64,000 nt of DNA from Limnephilus marmoratus (GCA_917880885.1 OU862917.1:53118727-53182726); one strand, 5' to 3'; positions 22,566-33,290 are shown, numbered from the stretch's first letter. Program-made: numbers and translations. Notes: a model not told the origin generated them from the letters alone.

Positions 22566-23457
22566 CAAAATACTTTTTCAAAATCATCATCATCACTATT
22601 GGATCTACAACCCCTGGTGGGTCATGGCCTCCTCAAGAGTCTTCCTCCACTCATCTCGGTTTTGTGCCAGCCCTCTCCAGTTTGGAAGCTCCAAGATAGA
22701 TATGACTTTGAGGACGTTGTCGCTCCATCTTAGTCTTGGCCTTCCCAGGCTCCTTCGCCGTATTGGTCTTGAGTTCAGCAGGGACTTTGGTGCTTGATGC
22801 TCGGTCATTCTCTCCACATGACCCAGCCACCGAAGTCTTCCCAATTTTATAAATTTTGCGACGTTTAGCTCCTTAAACAAGGTATAGAGCTCATTGTTAT
22901 AGCGTCTGCGCCAAAATCCATTTTCTAGAACCGGTCTGAAGATGCGCCTCAAAATTTTTCTTTCAAAAACGTCCAGTGCTCGCTCATTCCTCTTAGTTAG
23001 TACCCAAGTCTCAGCTGCGTACGTAAGTACTGGTCTGATAAGTGTTTTGTACACTAATATCTTCGTGTTTCTGGACAGCAGTCTGGACTTTAATTGGTTT
23101 TGTAGGCGGAAATAACAGCGATTTGCGTTCACTATGCGCTTCTGGATCTCCTCTGTGGTATTATTGTCGTTTGTTATCAGGGAGCCTAGGTATGTGAATC
23201 TTGGTACCGTTTCGAAATTTTGGTTTCCACATGAGAGTGTTGGAATTTGTTGGGTGCATCCTACAGCCATGTATTTGGTCTTTTGCTGGTTTACTACGAG
23301 ACCCATATTTTTGGCAGAGTTTTCAAGATTTATAAAGGCGTTACGTAAAGCATCTGGATTCTTCGCGATTATGTCGATATCATCAGCGTAAGCCAATAGC
23401 TGCACAGAGTTGTCAAATATCGTTGCTCTTATCTCGATGCCTGAGTCACGAATAACT
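22566..23457 (-). pseudogene. LINE E: 5'-truncated RTE-like reverse transcriptase
   Basis: An uninterrupted minus-strand frame runs from about 23457 to 22605. It starts just before the catalytic motif (QLLAYADDIDII), continues with RFTYLGSLITND, VYKTLIRPVLTYAAETWVLT and RKILRRIF, and ends in LGRLRWLGHVERM, SLGRPRLRWSDNV and LAQNRDEWRKTLEEA. The gene is truncated immediately upstream of motif C and lacks the endonuclease. The 3' end carries (GAT)n (about 22578-22566 on the minus strand), a tail common in RTE-type elements. The open frame suggests a fairly recent insertion. Confidence 0.85.
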
Positions 23458-23544
23458 TAAAAATACATTTCTTTAAAAAAAGGTAGACAAATACAATATT
23501 GGATTGAATCACCGATTCAATCATTGCCTAATTCATAACCTTTT

Positions 23545-23695
23545 TATGTTTTAACCTTTAAAGTCTCGACCATATATTTTAATGTTTTAACCTTTAAAGT
23601 CTCGACCATATATTTTAATGTTTTAACCTTTAAAGTCTCGACCATATATTATTATGTTTTAACTTTTAAAGTTTCGACCATATATTATTATTTCA
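23545..23695. repeat. Tandem repeat, 36-bp unit x4
   Basis: Four head-to-tail copies of a unit containing CCTTTAAAGTCTCGACCATA. The first three are nearly identical; the last has several changes. Non-coding. Confidence 0.9.
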
Positions 23696-24214
23696 GAGGT
23701 TCAAAATATTTCCGCTTTACAAAAAAATCAAAATAAATGGAATATATCGAAAGGAGATAAAACATGCTTTTATATTTTAAATTTTATAAATCAAAATATA
23801 CATATAATTTTTGAAATATAAAAATTTGCACGCAAACTTAAAAAACGTTTTCACAATGGCTCACTTTACGTTTTTCCTAACAAAAATTACTGGTAAAGAA
23901 AAAAACACATACATATTTTATTAGACAAATGTATTATAAACGATAAGATAACCTCACTTTTTTGTCGTTCCATATAAAAATAATTAATTAAAAAAATTTC
24001 CAAAGTTTCATAAATTTATTTCCAAATGATGATTCGAAACTTTGGTTTCATAAAGGTGTGTATTTTACTTGTTTTGTTGTTAGTTTTTGTATTTAAATAT
24101 AAAGCGTAGTCTTTTCTCTTTCTAACACCGTTTATATCATATTTCTCACTATGATAGTAAGGGAGATATCACCATTGCTATCATACCTATATGAGTTTTA
24201 TATTTTAATTTTAA
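23696..24214. other. Unassigned AT-rich sequence
   Basis: Very AT-rich; no recognisable gene or element. Confidence 0.35.
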
Positions 24215-24601
24215 TATGATTACCTCACAAAAGTCCCAGCTACTCCCGTCTAGAGCCAGTGAATCTATTGCATTCCCAATTGGGTATGTTGCGAGGCTGA
24301 AGGTAGTGGAGAAGGGAAGGAGATGGGGAAGAGGAAAGTATATTACCTGGCTATTCAGATCTGGTCACCAAACACGGCTAAAGCCAATTCAAGCAACGTT
24401 TCAATTCTGAATGGAGGTCTTACACCAGGGCGATACCAAGAGTATCTTCCACTCTGGAATGTGCCGTAAATATACTACATATTATTTTTAATTAATTAAT
24501 TGTGAAATAAAACAAATTAATCAAATAAAAATAATGCCGGGATTCGATCCGCGACCTTCGGATTTCGAGTCAAGAGCCTTACCGCTGAACCACGCCGGCC
24601 G
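24215..24601 (-). repeat. SINE-A, complete copy with tRNA-like head
   Basis: On the minus strand it begins GGCCGGCGTGGTTCAGCGGT with an A-box-like TGGTTCAGCGGTAAGG. It continues through CTCTTGACTCGAAATCCGAAG and B-box GGATCGAATCC, so the head (24601-24535) has the spacing of a polymerase III tRNA promoter. A ~60-bp AT-rich linker and a ~250-bp body follow, ending near 24215 in an AT-rich tail. Other copies lie at 5972, 6556, 13512, 14411, 16383, 25333, 26468 and 38925. It is non-coding, and the plus-strand ORF over it is a shadow. Confidence 0.85.
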
Positions 24602-25332
24602 TCAACCATTTCTATTATATCTATATGAGTTGTCCCTTAAACGGGACAAATAGACTTTAAGGGAGCATAACTTGGAACAAGTGTTTTTTTTTCCTAAAAT
24701 AATTAAAGTAGCGACATCTATGAAAGAGCAGATCATGAAATCTTTTAAGTGTACTATTTGAGAAAAACAGGAGAGGAATTCATAAAAAATATAGGGAAAC
24801 GGGTAATCCAGAACAATTTTTAAAGCAATCTTAGAACCCCTAGAATCATTGCTACAAAAAATAATGGAATGAATTGAAGACAAATTTTTAGCTGCTATAA
24901 AATCCGTTCCATGCCAATAAATAATAAAGATTTTACAACCCTCTTATGTAATTTCAATAACCTTTTATCTGACTTTCAGTTACGGTCACCCTTTTCCAAT
25001 TTGTCGTTATTTTTTAACGGTCTCCCGTAATCCCTTTTTACAGTTTATTTTAAAACGATTTTCCTTAGCGTACCTTTCTCCCCGGCAATGCTTTTTTAAT
25101 GAACCTATAAAATACGCAGTAGGTATATTTTCAATTTGGTATTCAGAGAAGGCTATTGAAAAATGCACCGCATTTTGCTTTGAGGTCATAAATTTTTTTT
25201 TTAAATTTTGACGTCTATCAAACGTTCACGTTTTTTCTGCTCGCCAAGCTTTGCATTCTGAATTTTACACGTAAGCACAGTTCGCTAGCTTCAATTAAGG
25301 AAAAATTGGTGTGCTGGTTATTATTTTTTTTA
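24602..25332. other. Unassigned sequence
   Basis: Two minus-strand ORFs (24602-24883, 25007-25189) have no recognisable motif. No repeats were identified. Confidence 0.35.
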
Positions 25333-25378
25333 ATGTGAATGCCGCACAAGAGCCCAACTGTTTCAGCTAGTGGGAATT
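25333..25378 (-). repeat. SINE-A 3'-end fragment
   Basis: Plus-strand AATGTGAATGCCGCACAAGA preceded by a T-run: the family's terminal ~45 bp only. Confidence 0.5.
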
Positions 25379-25514
25379 ACTTTATTTATTTCTATTCTTG
25401 TGCATGCTGTTTACAGATGTTACAGTTTATAGAAATTAAGTTTAAGTAATAATAATTAACCGTTTGTAAATGAATTTTGAATTAGTGACTATTTAAAAAA
25501 AATACAAATTAAAG

Positions 25515-25578
25515 TAAGGAGGCTAAAGAAGGAGGTAGCGTAACACGGCATAATACTCCAAAAACTAATAACAAAACA
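25515..25578 (+). mobile_element. Penelope-like element 3'-end fragment
   Basis: Contains GGCTAAAGAAGGAGGTAGCG followed by TAACACGGCATAATACTCC and CAAAAACTAATAAC, matching the terminal ~60 bp of the Penelope-like element at 41530-41587. The hammerhead-like part lies just outside and is absent. Confidence 0.7.
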
Positions 25579-25669
25579 AATTAAAGTAGTTTATTCACAG
25601 CCTTCACTGAGAATTCCTGTTACAGGGCGGACTATAGGTAGTTGTATTGGTGTTACATCAAGATTTCCC

Positions 25670-25845
25670 CATCTTCATATTTGTTGACTTTGTTCGTTAC
25701 TTTCCTCGTCCTCATGTTTGGTGATTTCCTCATCTTCGTATTTGTCAATTTCTTCATCGTGTTCTTTATGTTTTTTGATTTCTACATCTTCATATTTGTT
25801 GATCGTATCTCGTGTTGGTGTTACTTCAATTTGGGAGACGGGAAT
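25670..25845 (-). other. Repetitive acidic/basic ORF segment
   Basis: The minus-strand ORF (25869-25675) encodes charged repeats (KYEDVEIKKHKEHDEE, then DKYEDEEITKHEDEE). The same motif begins again beyond the stop (AAATATGAAGATGGGG region near 25675), suggesting a duplicated coding segment. Its first residues come from the adjoining SINE-B. It may be a fragment of a low-complexity gene or a simple repeat that happens to be open. I do not recognise a family. Confidence 0.3.
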
Positions 25846-26020
25846 CGGTACCGCCGCCGCGGGAACCATTTATTGGATTACCAACTGCCATAGGTCACCT
25901 CTGCCATAGGTCAATTCAAGGGATTCGCTACGACTTGGCAGGTGCTCCCGAGTTCATAGGGAGATGTTCATAAGTGAAATAATTTTCCTCAGGGCCTCCT
26001 GTGTACCTCCATATTTTTTT
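25845..26020 (+). repeat. SINE-B copy with internal deletion
   Basis: Has the family's 5' part (GGTACCGCCGCCGCGGGAAC, ACCATTTATTGGATTACCAA, GGATTCGCTACG) joined directly to the 3' end (AATAATTTTCCTCAGGGCCT, CCTGTGTACCTCCAT). About 200 bp of the centre are missing. Confidence 0.7.
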
Positions 26021-26139
26021 ACGATTTCCTCTATGATGTTAGTAGTGTTTTGTGAACACCTCACTTGTAGAAATTGTGCTGAGGTATTTGCAATTTCAGA
26101 AAAGTGTTTTTCTGCCGCACAGCATCATCCTTGAGACTC

Positions 26140-26215
26140 TCTAATTTTCAACGCCCTGATGGGCTTTTACATGACAAATTTATAATACAGAGACAGTTTT
26201 TAAATAAAAAAGATA
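26140..26215 (-). repeat. LINE 3'-end fragment
   Basis: On the minus strand it reads AATTTGTCATGTAAAAGCCC-ATCAGGGCGTTG, resembling the terminal hairpin region of LINE A at 2725-2765 (TTATGTAAAAGCCCC...GGGCGT). A related family is likely. Confidence 0.45.
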
Positions 26216-26467
26216 AACTACAAAAATATAACTAGTAAACATCATATAAAAGGTAGGTATACAGATAAATTTAAGGAAAGATAGTGCATTACAATAAAAG
26301 ATAAAGTTTCTAAGTTGTAAATGGCATAGAAATAAACTAGTAGGTATGTTAGTAATTACAAAATTTACAGGAGACTGATTAAATGTGATGAATAATACAT
26401 GACAAAATGCAAGATATATAAAAAGAAAACGGAGAAATATGGATAGAGGAAATTACGGCTGGATAAT

Positions 26468-26565
26468 GATTATTCAGATCTGGTCGCTAAACAAGGCTAA
26501 AATGATTTTAAGTTACCAGCGTTTCGATTCTGAATGGTGGTCTGAAATGACCTATCCGTCTACCA
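26468..26565 (-). repeat. SINE-A fragment
   Basis: Plus-strand TATTCAGATCTGGTCGCTAA and TTTCGATTCTGAATGGTGGT match the SINE-A body in reverse. Both ends are missing. The sequence from 26566 to 26970 shows nothing further. Confidence 0.6.
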
Positions 26566-26974
26566 CGTAACTGACTGTTGCCAAATAATTTGTTTAATTA
26601 GAAAGAAGAGCAGAGCAGAGCCGTGAAAAATCACAGGACATTATAATAATTCTGGGATTAATAATTGCATGTTAGCCGACTCTACTTGTCAAGATTTCTC
26701 CAATATAAAACAAAAAATTACATTTCATATACAGAAATAAAATAATTATTTGGGACTTTTTTCTTCTTAAAAATACATAGTTAGGTATTTTATTCGTCTT
26801 GACACATCAGTTAAATTTTGAAATTAACAATGAAAAATTATTTTCTGTTAAATATTATAATATTACAGGTAGGTACTTTATCGCTTGTCTGAATTCATCA
26901 CACAACTGTTCTAATTTTGAAAATTTCACAATTTTTTTAATATTTTTTTATGTCTTACCATTTTTATTGCATCA

Positions 26975-27402
26975 GTTCCACACAAAAGGCCCTGAGGAAA
27001 ATAATTTCCCTCAGGGCCTATGACATCTTAGGGGATGATGTTTTGATGGTATTTTTAAGGAAAGGGAGGATAGGTAATGGAAAGGAAAAATGTTTGAGGG
27101 GTGGGTAGGAATCTGGGTATGTGACGAAGTATGAATCCATCCCTCCAACAAGGGGATGTGTCGATACAGTCCGGCTGGAGAGGTTAAACGGCCTCCCTCA
27201 ACCAGTCTGTCTCCTACAGATTAGAAGGTGGGGAGACGCATCCGCCGCCAAGACCAAGTCAAACCTCACCCCTTGAACCCGGGCACTCCTACTAAGCCAC
27301 CTAAAATACCACTTGGAGTTATCTACGGCAGAAATGTTGGTTATCCAAAAAATGGTATCCGGGGCGGCGACACCCATATCTGCCTCCCAAATTTCTTTCT
27401 CA
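26975..27402 (-). repeat. SINE-B, near full-length copy
   Basis: Plus-strand order, the reverse of the element: hairpin GGCCCTGAGG-AAAATAATTT-CCTCAGGGCC, GATGATGTTTTG, AAGGAAAGGGAGG, GGGTGGGTAGGAATCTGGG, CATCCCTCC, GAACCCGGGCACTCC, GTTGGTTATCCAAAA, GGGGCGGCGACACCCATAT. The family is about 430 bp, ends in a hairpin plus a short CTCATGT-like stretch before an A-run, and shows no clear polymerase III boxes. I call it SINE-like on its A-tail and dispersed truncated copies. The short ORFs here are shadows. Confidence 0.7.
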
Positions 27403-27847
27403 ACTTTCATTTTATTTCAGCAATTAGCATTATCTGAAAACATAATCTACATTTCTTTCATAAATTCATGTTTTGAAATTGAAATGCCCTCAAACATCAA
27501 CAGACCTAAATGTGCTTTCATGGTCGTAAACAAACAAACGATCAAATCGATGGATTAATTTCTGTGGTGGTATGATTGTTGATTGCTTTTATCCGAAGTC
27601 AGCTTGTGAACGTTCGTTAGTCATATAGCATTGGTCATTCACTGGTCATTCATTGGGTATCGGTCCGTAGATTCTAAACTACGCGATTGACTGCGAGATT
27701 GATTCGTCATCTGTGAAGGTATGGAATTCTGTTGGACGGACTGTGCTATGAAATATCAATTAGTAAGCTTTCAGATCTGAAATTACTTTATTCAGTTGTG
27801 AAGTCTGGACTTTTTGTTTTGGAAAATCGAAAAAATCACAGCTCTCT
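27403..27847. other. Unassigned sequence
   Basis: No recognisable gene or repeat, apart from a short duplicated CATTCACTGGTCATTCATTG near 27630. Confidence 0.35.
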
Positions 27848-27855
27848 GTTTAGGC

Positions 27856-28176
27856 CAGGACTTCCCAACTGGAGAAATGTCAGGGGGGCGTAAAAGGTAC
27901 GTTTGCATTTCCGAAAAAAAAATCTAAGAAAGAAAGAAAACCATGAAATGTAAATGTAAAAGTAATTAATGATTAAAAGTGTACCTACTCTTCTATTAAA
28001 GATCCATAATAAATAAATATATTGTATCTGTATTGTACCTATTTGAAATTCAAATAAATAATTTAGTTAATATAAAAAAATGTGTTTCTAATTTTTTTTT
28101 AAACTTAATTAAGGGGGGCATGAAAATATTTTTTCAGTTCGGGGAGGCTCGGCGAAATAAAGGTTGGGAAACCCTG
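27856..28176. mobile_element. hAT-type MITE, copy type 1
   Basis: 321 bp. The ends are CAGGACTTCCCAACT and GGTTGGGAAACCCTG (imperfect inverted). A perfect 8-bp target duplication GTTTAGGC occurs at 27848-27855 and 28177-28184. The 8-bp duplication and CAGG...CCCAAC ends are typical of hAT transposons. There is no transposase, so it is non-autonomous. Confidence 0.9.
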
Positions 28177-28257
28177 GTTTAGGCAGTTAGTATCTGGCTT
28201 TGACATCGCGTTTCGTAAATGGTAAAATTTTTTGTTATTGGTACTTATCAGAACATC

Positions 28258-28612
28258 TTTGGGGATGTTTTGTTGAAGCTCTTTTTAGGAAAGGAAGGAG
28301 AGGAAGTTCTGGGAAGGAAAAAGGTATGAGGAGTGGGTAGAAATCGGGAGGTCAGTTATTCTAGGAGTGACGAACGGATGAATCTCTTCCTCCCTCCCAC
28401 TCCGGTGCAAGACGATTTTTCGAGAGGATTCTCCTGGAGAAGTGAATAGGTGTCTCCAGATCCGGCCTGCCACACAGTTGGTGGGCAGACTCATCTGCCA
28501 TCAAGATCTGAACAAACCTCACCCCAAGAATCTGGGCACCCATGCTAAGTTACCAAACGTAGCGATCCATTAGGGTAACCTATGGCATAGGTGTTCCGCC
28601 TCCCAAATTGAA
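28258..28612 (-). repeat. SINE-B copy
   Basis: Plus-strand GGGGATGTTTTGTTG, AGGAAAGGAAGGAGAGGAAG, TCCCTCCCACTCCGG, GCAAGACGATTTTTCGAGAG, CCTCACCCCAAGAATCTGGG and GGCATAGGTGTTCCGCCTCC follow the family order. The terminal hairpin is missing at the left. ORFs here are not genes. Confidence 0.7.
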
Positions 28613-28639
28613 ATTTTCATCCACCAAGAACTTTACTAC

Positions 28640-29075
28640 TCACCATGTACATATTATATTAAATGACATTGGTGTCATGATGCATCCTTGAGGAACCCCT
28701 TTCTTTACTTTAAATATAACCGAATCTTGGGTGTCAATTTTGATAAACGCCGTTTTCTAATCATACAAATGAGATGTTCAGGAACTCCCTTAACTACCCA
28801 CAGATGTTTATTATTATAATTACGTTTTATATTAAATAATATTGGTTTATTAATGCATCCTTGAGGTACCCTTTTCTTTACTTAAAATGTGTCCAATTTT
28901 TTGGGTGTAAATCTTGATCAATGTGTGCCATCGGGTGTGCATGTTTCTAATAATACGTACGAGGTGTTTAGGAACTCCCTTGAGTGCTACCCATAGATGA
29001 ATGTCGTAAAATGTTTTGGAGTAGTCAACGACGCAGAGCAGAACCCGACATGTCTCGAAAAGTTGTTGGATTGAG
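28640..29075 (-). pseudogene. LINE F: decayed, internally duplicated RT fragment
   Basis: On the minus strand the first part (about 29070-28900) encodes a motif-A-like VVDYSKTFYDIHLW and GVPKHLVRIIRNMH. Motif-B-like sequences GTACCTCAAGGATGCAT (28875-28850) and GGGTTCCTCAAGGATGC (28705-28680) occur twice. A second GVPEHLICMIRK lies between them. About 180 bp of the RT are thus present twice. Stops and frameshifts are frequent. It belongs to the LINEs with the G-V/I-P-x-H-L and G-V-x-Q-G-C signature. Confidence 0.6.
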
Positions 29076-29878
29076 TCTTAACGATGATGTTATTATTAAA
29101 ATTCTCATTCCAATTACTATCATAACAAAACTGCAGCACAGCACCGATGAAAAAAAAACTCGTAATCACTTAAGTAAATATAGGTCGGCTGTCGTCACCC
29201 TAGAATAGATTGAACTGTCAATAATTTGCTTCGCACAGATAACCGAGAAATGTTGATTAATCTGTCAACCCGTCATTGCAGCTGGGATGCGCGACCTCCC
29301 AACCCCCATCCCTTGCAATATCGGGAATTGTGCAACGATGCTGCATCTAATACGGCTGTTATGGGTTATACGCTGTTTTGCTGAAGATGCGGGTAACGTG
29401 GGTATTCGAATATATATCGCACCATGAGTAATTTAAGTAAAAAAGTATAGTTTTAAGATAATTTATACGAATTTATTTACAAATTGTTTTTCAATGAATA
29501 GTTTTAGATTTTTTTATCTAATGTACCAGTATGAATAGGCGAGTATCAATAACTTTGTTATTGTAGTGGGTTAGATCTTTCCTAGTAGTTTTGTGAACCT
29601 AGTAGACCTCGCGTCCAAAAATGTTTCTTTTTTTATTTTATTTTACAAATTTGTATTTTCTGGATTCGCAAGTAGTATAAGTGGGAACTGAAATATTTTT
29701 AAGAAAATTTATTTATTTAGTAGTTGATGGCGGTTTTTTGCGTTTTCTAATTTGTGTTTTGTTCAATATTTGTACAAAATTTAATAAAATGTCTTAAAAG
29801 TGTGCAGTTTACGGATGTAATAATTACAAACAGCAAAATACTCCAAGTAGACTTTCAGAATGCCAAAAATCGTTGGCA
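29076..29878. other. Unassigned sequence
   Basis: No gene or repeat is recognised. Short ORFs lack motifs. Confidence 0.35.
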
Positions 29879-30138
29879 AACATCAACTGGTTCGCTACGT
29901 TTGGTGATTTAGCAGGGTTGCCGGGTTCATGGAGTAAGGTTTGTCTAGGTCTTGGAGGCGGATGACCAAGACACACTGAACCCCAGATTCCTACCCACCC
30001 CTTAAACCCTTTTCCTTCCCAGAACTTCCTCTCCTTTCTTTCCTTAAAAAACCCTCCACACAGCATCCCCAAAGATGACATAGGCCCTGAGGGAAATTAT
30101 TTTCCTTAGGGCCTCCTGTGTGGAGCTCATGTAAAAAA
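29879..30138 (+). repeat. SINE-B copy with internal deletion
   Basis: Starts GGTTCGCTACGTTTGGTGAT, passes GCAGGGTTGCCGGGTTCATG, jumps to GACACACTGAACCCCAGATT, and ends with the complete hairpin (GGCCCTGAGGGAAATTATTT) and CCTCCTGTGTGGAGCTCATG plus an A9 tail. This copy best shows the 3' terminus. Confidence 0.78.
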
Positions 30139-30145
30139 AAAGAAG

Positions 30146-30192
30146 TTTTTTTCGTTATTTGTTTTTGGGGTGTTTTGCCGTGTTGCGCTAAA
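30146..30192 (-). mobile_element. Penelope-like element 3'-end fragment
   Basis: In plus-strand reading CGTTATTTGTTTTTGGGGTG and TTTTGCCGTGTTGCGCTAAA are the reverse complement of the last ~45 bp of the Penelope-like element at 41545-41587. It lies directly after the A-tail of the SINE-B copy. Confidence 0.65.
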
Positions 30193-30330
30193 GTTGATGA
30201 ATAAGTTGAACGTGAAATGAATATGAGTTCGTTAAATATGAGATGAAAATGAGTTCATTAAATCTTAGGAAAATAAAATATTCTTGATTAAGTAAAAAGT
30301 GGATTAGAACATGGAAATTCTACATACGAG

Positions 30331-30854
30331 TATATACATAAAAATCTCTTGTCACGGTGTTTGTGGTCGCACTCCTCCGAAACGGCTTCACCGATTTTTA
30401 TGAAATTTTTAATGTATATTTGGTAGGTATGAGAATATGTCGTAAAGTATTTTTCATAAAGCTAGGTGATTAGGGTGTCCCTAATTTAGGTTCCGTTTGT
30501 TTGTGTCCGTAAATCTCGGAAAGTAATCGAAGTATTGACTCAAAATTTTTACAGAACATTGCATTTTAGCAGAAGAGTGTTGCTATATATATAATGGTAA
30601 GCCCTGGCGTTATGAAATTTGTATTAAAAAAATTACTATGTGCGCAAGTGGTTTGAAAATGTGTGTATTTCTATTCGGAGGGCAGGCAGGAGGGGAAGGG
30701 TAACGAAGGAGGTGGGGTTCGTGGGAAAGGTGACGAGGGTAGGGGAAGGCGGGGAAGGTGGAAGGGGAACGCAGGAAGGGAAGGGGATGCGGGAGACAAG
30801 CAGAGAGAAACAATTTATTTCTTTGAAAGGCAACGCATGCCGGGTATCAACTAG
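30331..30854 (+). mobile_element. Helitron-like non-autonomous element
   Basis: The 5' region (TATATACATAAAAATCTC, then CGAAACGGCTTCACCGATTT) and the 3' end (GCAACGCATGCCGGGTATCA-ACTAG followed by T) have the arrangement of insect Helitrons. These end CTRR preceded by a GC-rich palindrome, with no target duplication. Between them is AT-rich sequence and a purine-rich tract (30675-30800). There is no Rep/helicase. The 5' boundary is approximate, and the canonical TC start is not clear. Overlapping ORFs at 30610-30918 reflect the purine tract. Confidence 0.6.
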
Positions 30855-31085
30855 TATAATTATAAAAAACTATCCCAAAAAAATCCAAATATTAATAACT
30901 GGGCTAGGTTTGCTGTAGAAAGTGAAATCTAAAAGAACAAATTGCACGTAAAATCCATTAAAATTCACGAAACAAAATAAAACAAAGGCGTTCAACCAAA
31001 GGCATACAACTCACACCGCTAGGAGGCGCTAGTCTAACATACTGCCATAAGAATGTATGTGAAATGTCAGAAGTTGGAGATATTA

Positions 31086-31160
31086 TAAAAAATTTTTGCT
31101 CATTAATTTTTAATATGTTTTTCACATATTAAAAATAAATGAGCAAAATTTTTATGCGGT
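31086..31160. repeat. Palindrome (~30-bp arms)
   Basis: AAATTTTTGCTCATTAATTT and its inverse AAATAAATGAGCAAAATTTT surround TTTTT, forming a strong hairpin with one unpaired base. No target duplication is evident. Confidence 0.7.
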
Positions 31161-32037
31161 GATCTTTGATGTGGTTTTAAGTTTAGTAGAACCACATTTA
31201 GTCCAGTCAAGTTAAACATGAAAAGGGGGTTGTGCTTGCAAAAGGTCCAGTCATTCTGAATTGTTTATATGTTGTTAGGAAAAAAAAACAGATTTGAAAT
31301 TTCCAAAGTGCTGTGCTAGCGGCGGTGGACCAAAAAACCATGAAATTTTCGAACTTTTTTCAGTGTTTGCTCAATATCTCAGTGAAGGAAGGGTCTGACC
31401 GATATAGTCAGTATAAATATTTTTAAAGAAGACTAAATTTACTACAATTTGAGACCAAAGCGAGCGATTATTAGAAAAAATACTAGTTTTCCACTAACAA
31501 CATGCTCGTAATTAACCTTCCCCAACGTTCCCTCAAAATACTTAATTCCCATCTAGAGCAAACTTGCGGACGGTAGTTCATGATTGACCTGAGCCAAGTG
31601 GTAATCATAATGAAGCCACATTCAGAATAGACCGCAGCTGCACTCGCTAGCTCTACCTGTACTCTACCTCAGTGCTGTACAACCTAATAGTACACTACCC
31701 ACTACAGCGGCGGTTGTTGGCCATACTCAATGAGGGTGCAATCAAGGGGAAAAAATGAAATCTCTCACACTTTTAACTTCAATAATGGAATAGAATAATT
31801 ACATTCTAATTTTAATGGCATTCAGTTGGATAAATTAGGAATATTAAAAATCAGAAAGAGCGTGAATGCGAATTTGAATATTATTAATAATCAAAAATTG
31901 TTTTTAAATGACCCAATATTTAACCTGTTCCCTTTGTAAATTGCTCCCTATTGCCCCTCTTCTCTCTATCCATTCTCACATTTCCATTGACACGATTGTG
32001 TAGGTATGTCTATTATTTATAATAATTAGTTTTAAGT
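31161..32037. other. Unassigned sequence
   Basis: No gene or repeat family recognised. Confidence 0.35.
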
Positions 32038-32080
32038 AAACCCTGAAGAAGTGAGCGTTGCTCATGAAACATGTTGGTTT
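32038..32080 (+). ncRNA. Hammerhead-ribozyme-like motif HHR3
   Basis: Helix I AAACC/GGTTT, core CTGAAGA (the N7 position is free in the consensus CUGANGA), one extra A, helix II GTGAGC-GTT-GCTCAT (six pairs, one G-U), core GAAA, palindromic ACATGT, T. Same architecture as HHR1/2 but an independent sequence, so the pairing is maintained by compensating differences. No Penelope coding sequence is adjacent. Confidence 0.45.
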
Positions 32081-32199
32081 TTATAAATAATAAAAGTTGT
32101 GAAGACTTAGTATTCTATTAATTTCGAACTAAATTTCTGTTCACGGGAGTTTCTGTCTGGGAAGAGGATATAATAATAATTATTATTATCTCTTAATCG

Positions 32200-32516
32200 C
32201 AGTTTTGTGACATTTCACTTCAAGTGCGCTTAACTATAATAAATTTTAAAATAATCCTAATAATAATAATAACGTTATTAGAGCAGTTTTGTGACATTTC
32301 ACTTCAAGTGCGCTTAACTATAATAAATTTTAAAATAATCCTAATAATAATAATAACGTTATTAGAGCAGTTTTGTGACATTTCACTTCAAGTGCGCTTA
32401 ACTATAATAAATTTTAAAATAATCCTAATAATAATAATAACTTTGTTAGAGCAGTTTTGTGACATTTCACTTCAAGTGCGCTTAACTATAATAAATTTAA
32501 AAATAATCCTACAGTG
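32200..32516. repeat. Tandem repeat, 84-bp unit x~3.8
   Basis: Unit starts CAGTTTTGTGACATTTCACT (32200, 32284, 32368, 32452) and contains (AAT)n. Because 84 is divisible by three, an ORF stays open through it (32224-32526), which is not evidence of a gene. Confidence 0.92.
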
Positions 32517-32926
32517 CTCCTTATGATATTGAGAAAATAATAAAAGAATATACAGTATTTACAAAACAATGACAAGAGAACAAAATTAACAAAGGTAGTG
32601 CTGTTATAGCACACACAGGACAATAATAATAATAGAAAATAACGGTGCTATTAACACAGGACAAAACAAGAACTTTAAAACTAAAATATAATATATAACA
32701 GAAAGGCAGTTGGCGTTCAGAAATGAGAAATATTCTGACATAAATTCGGATATTAAACATAAAAATACAATTATGAGGAAACCGAAACCAAACAATTAAG
32801 GGAAACTTGAGAACATGGGTAACATTATTGGATAGCCAACACACCTACCATAGGTCACTACACATGAAAAAAAACGGTGGTCAACTTTTAAGCATAAATG
32901 ACTTGTATGATTTGACGTCTAAGGCA
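32517..32926. other. Unassigned sequence
   Basis: AT-rich; overlapping minus-strand ORFs have no recognisable motif. Confidence 0.35.
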
Positions 32927-32934
32927 ACTGGAGT

Positions 32935-33290
32935 CAAGGGCGGATCCAGGGGGGGGGGGGGGGTCATGGGGGACACCGACCACCGTTTTTTTCATTATGA
33001 ATAAGTAAAATAATTAAACATACGGAATAAAATTTCACGATTTGGTCCATTCAGTGATTAGCCACGTTCCGTTTCGTAACGTAACAAGACTCCATGATGT
33101 CGTAATAAAAATTAAACTTGCACAATTTACAAACACTATTTAGCCCAGGGGGGGTCATGGGGGTCATGACCCCCCCTGGGCTGGGTCCAGGACCTAGGTG
33201 GACCTACTTTTTACTTGTATCTATTATTATCAAAATTAAATTATAACTTCTAGTGACTTGACCACGACTGGACCTGGACCTCCGCCCTTG
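32935..33290. mobile_element. hAT-type MITE, copy type 2
   Basis: 356 bp with ends CAAGGGCGGATCCAGG and CCTGGACCTCCGCCCTTG (imperfect inverted) and a perfect 8-bp duplication ACTGGAGT at 32927-32934 and 33291-33298. Inside are a G-run (32950-32963) and a perfect 18-bp GC-rich inverted repeat, AGCCCAGGGGGGGTCATG (33142-33159) against 33165-33182, with a 5-nt loop. Non-coding. Confidence 0.9.

Noticed and set aside
24535..24601. Possible tRNA gene
   Set aside because: A and B boxes are present but there is no matching acceptor stem, and the same head occurs in other SINE-A copies.
30610..30918. Overlapping ORFs on both strands
   Set aside because: Low-complexity purine/pyrimidine tract in the Helitron-like element.
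32224..32526. ORF with a repeated hydrophobic segment
   Set aside because: By-product of the 84-bp tandem repeat; the period is a multiple of three.
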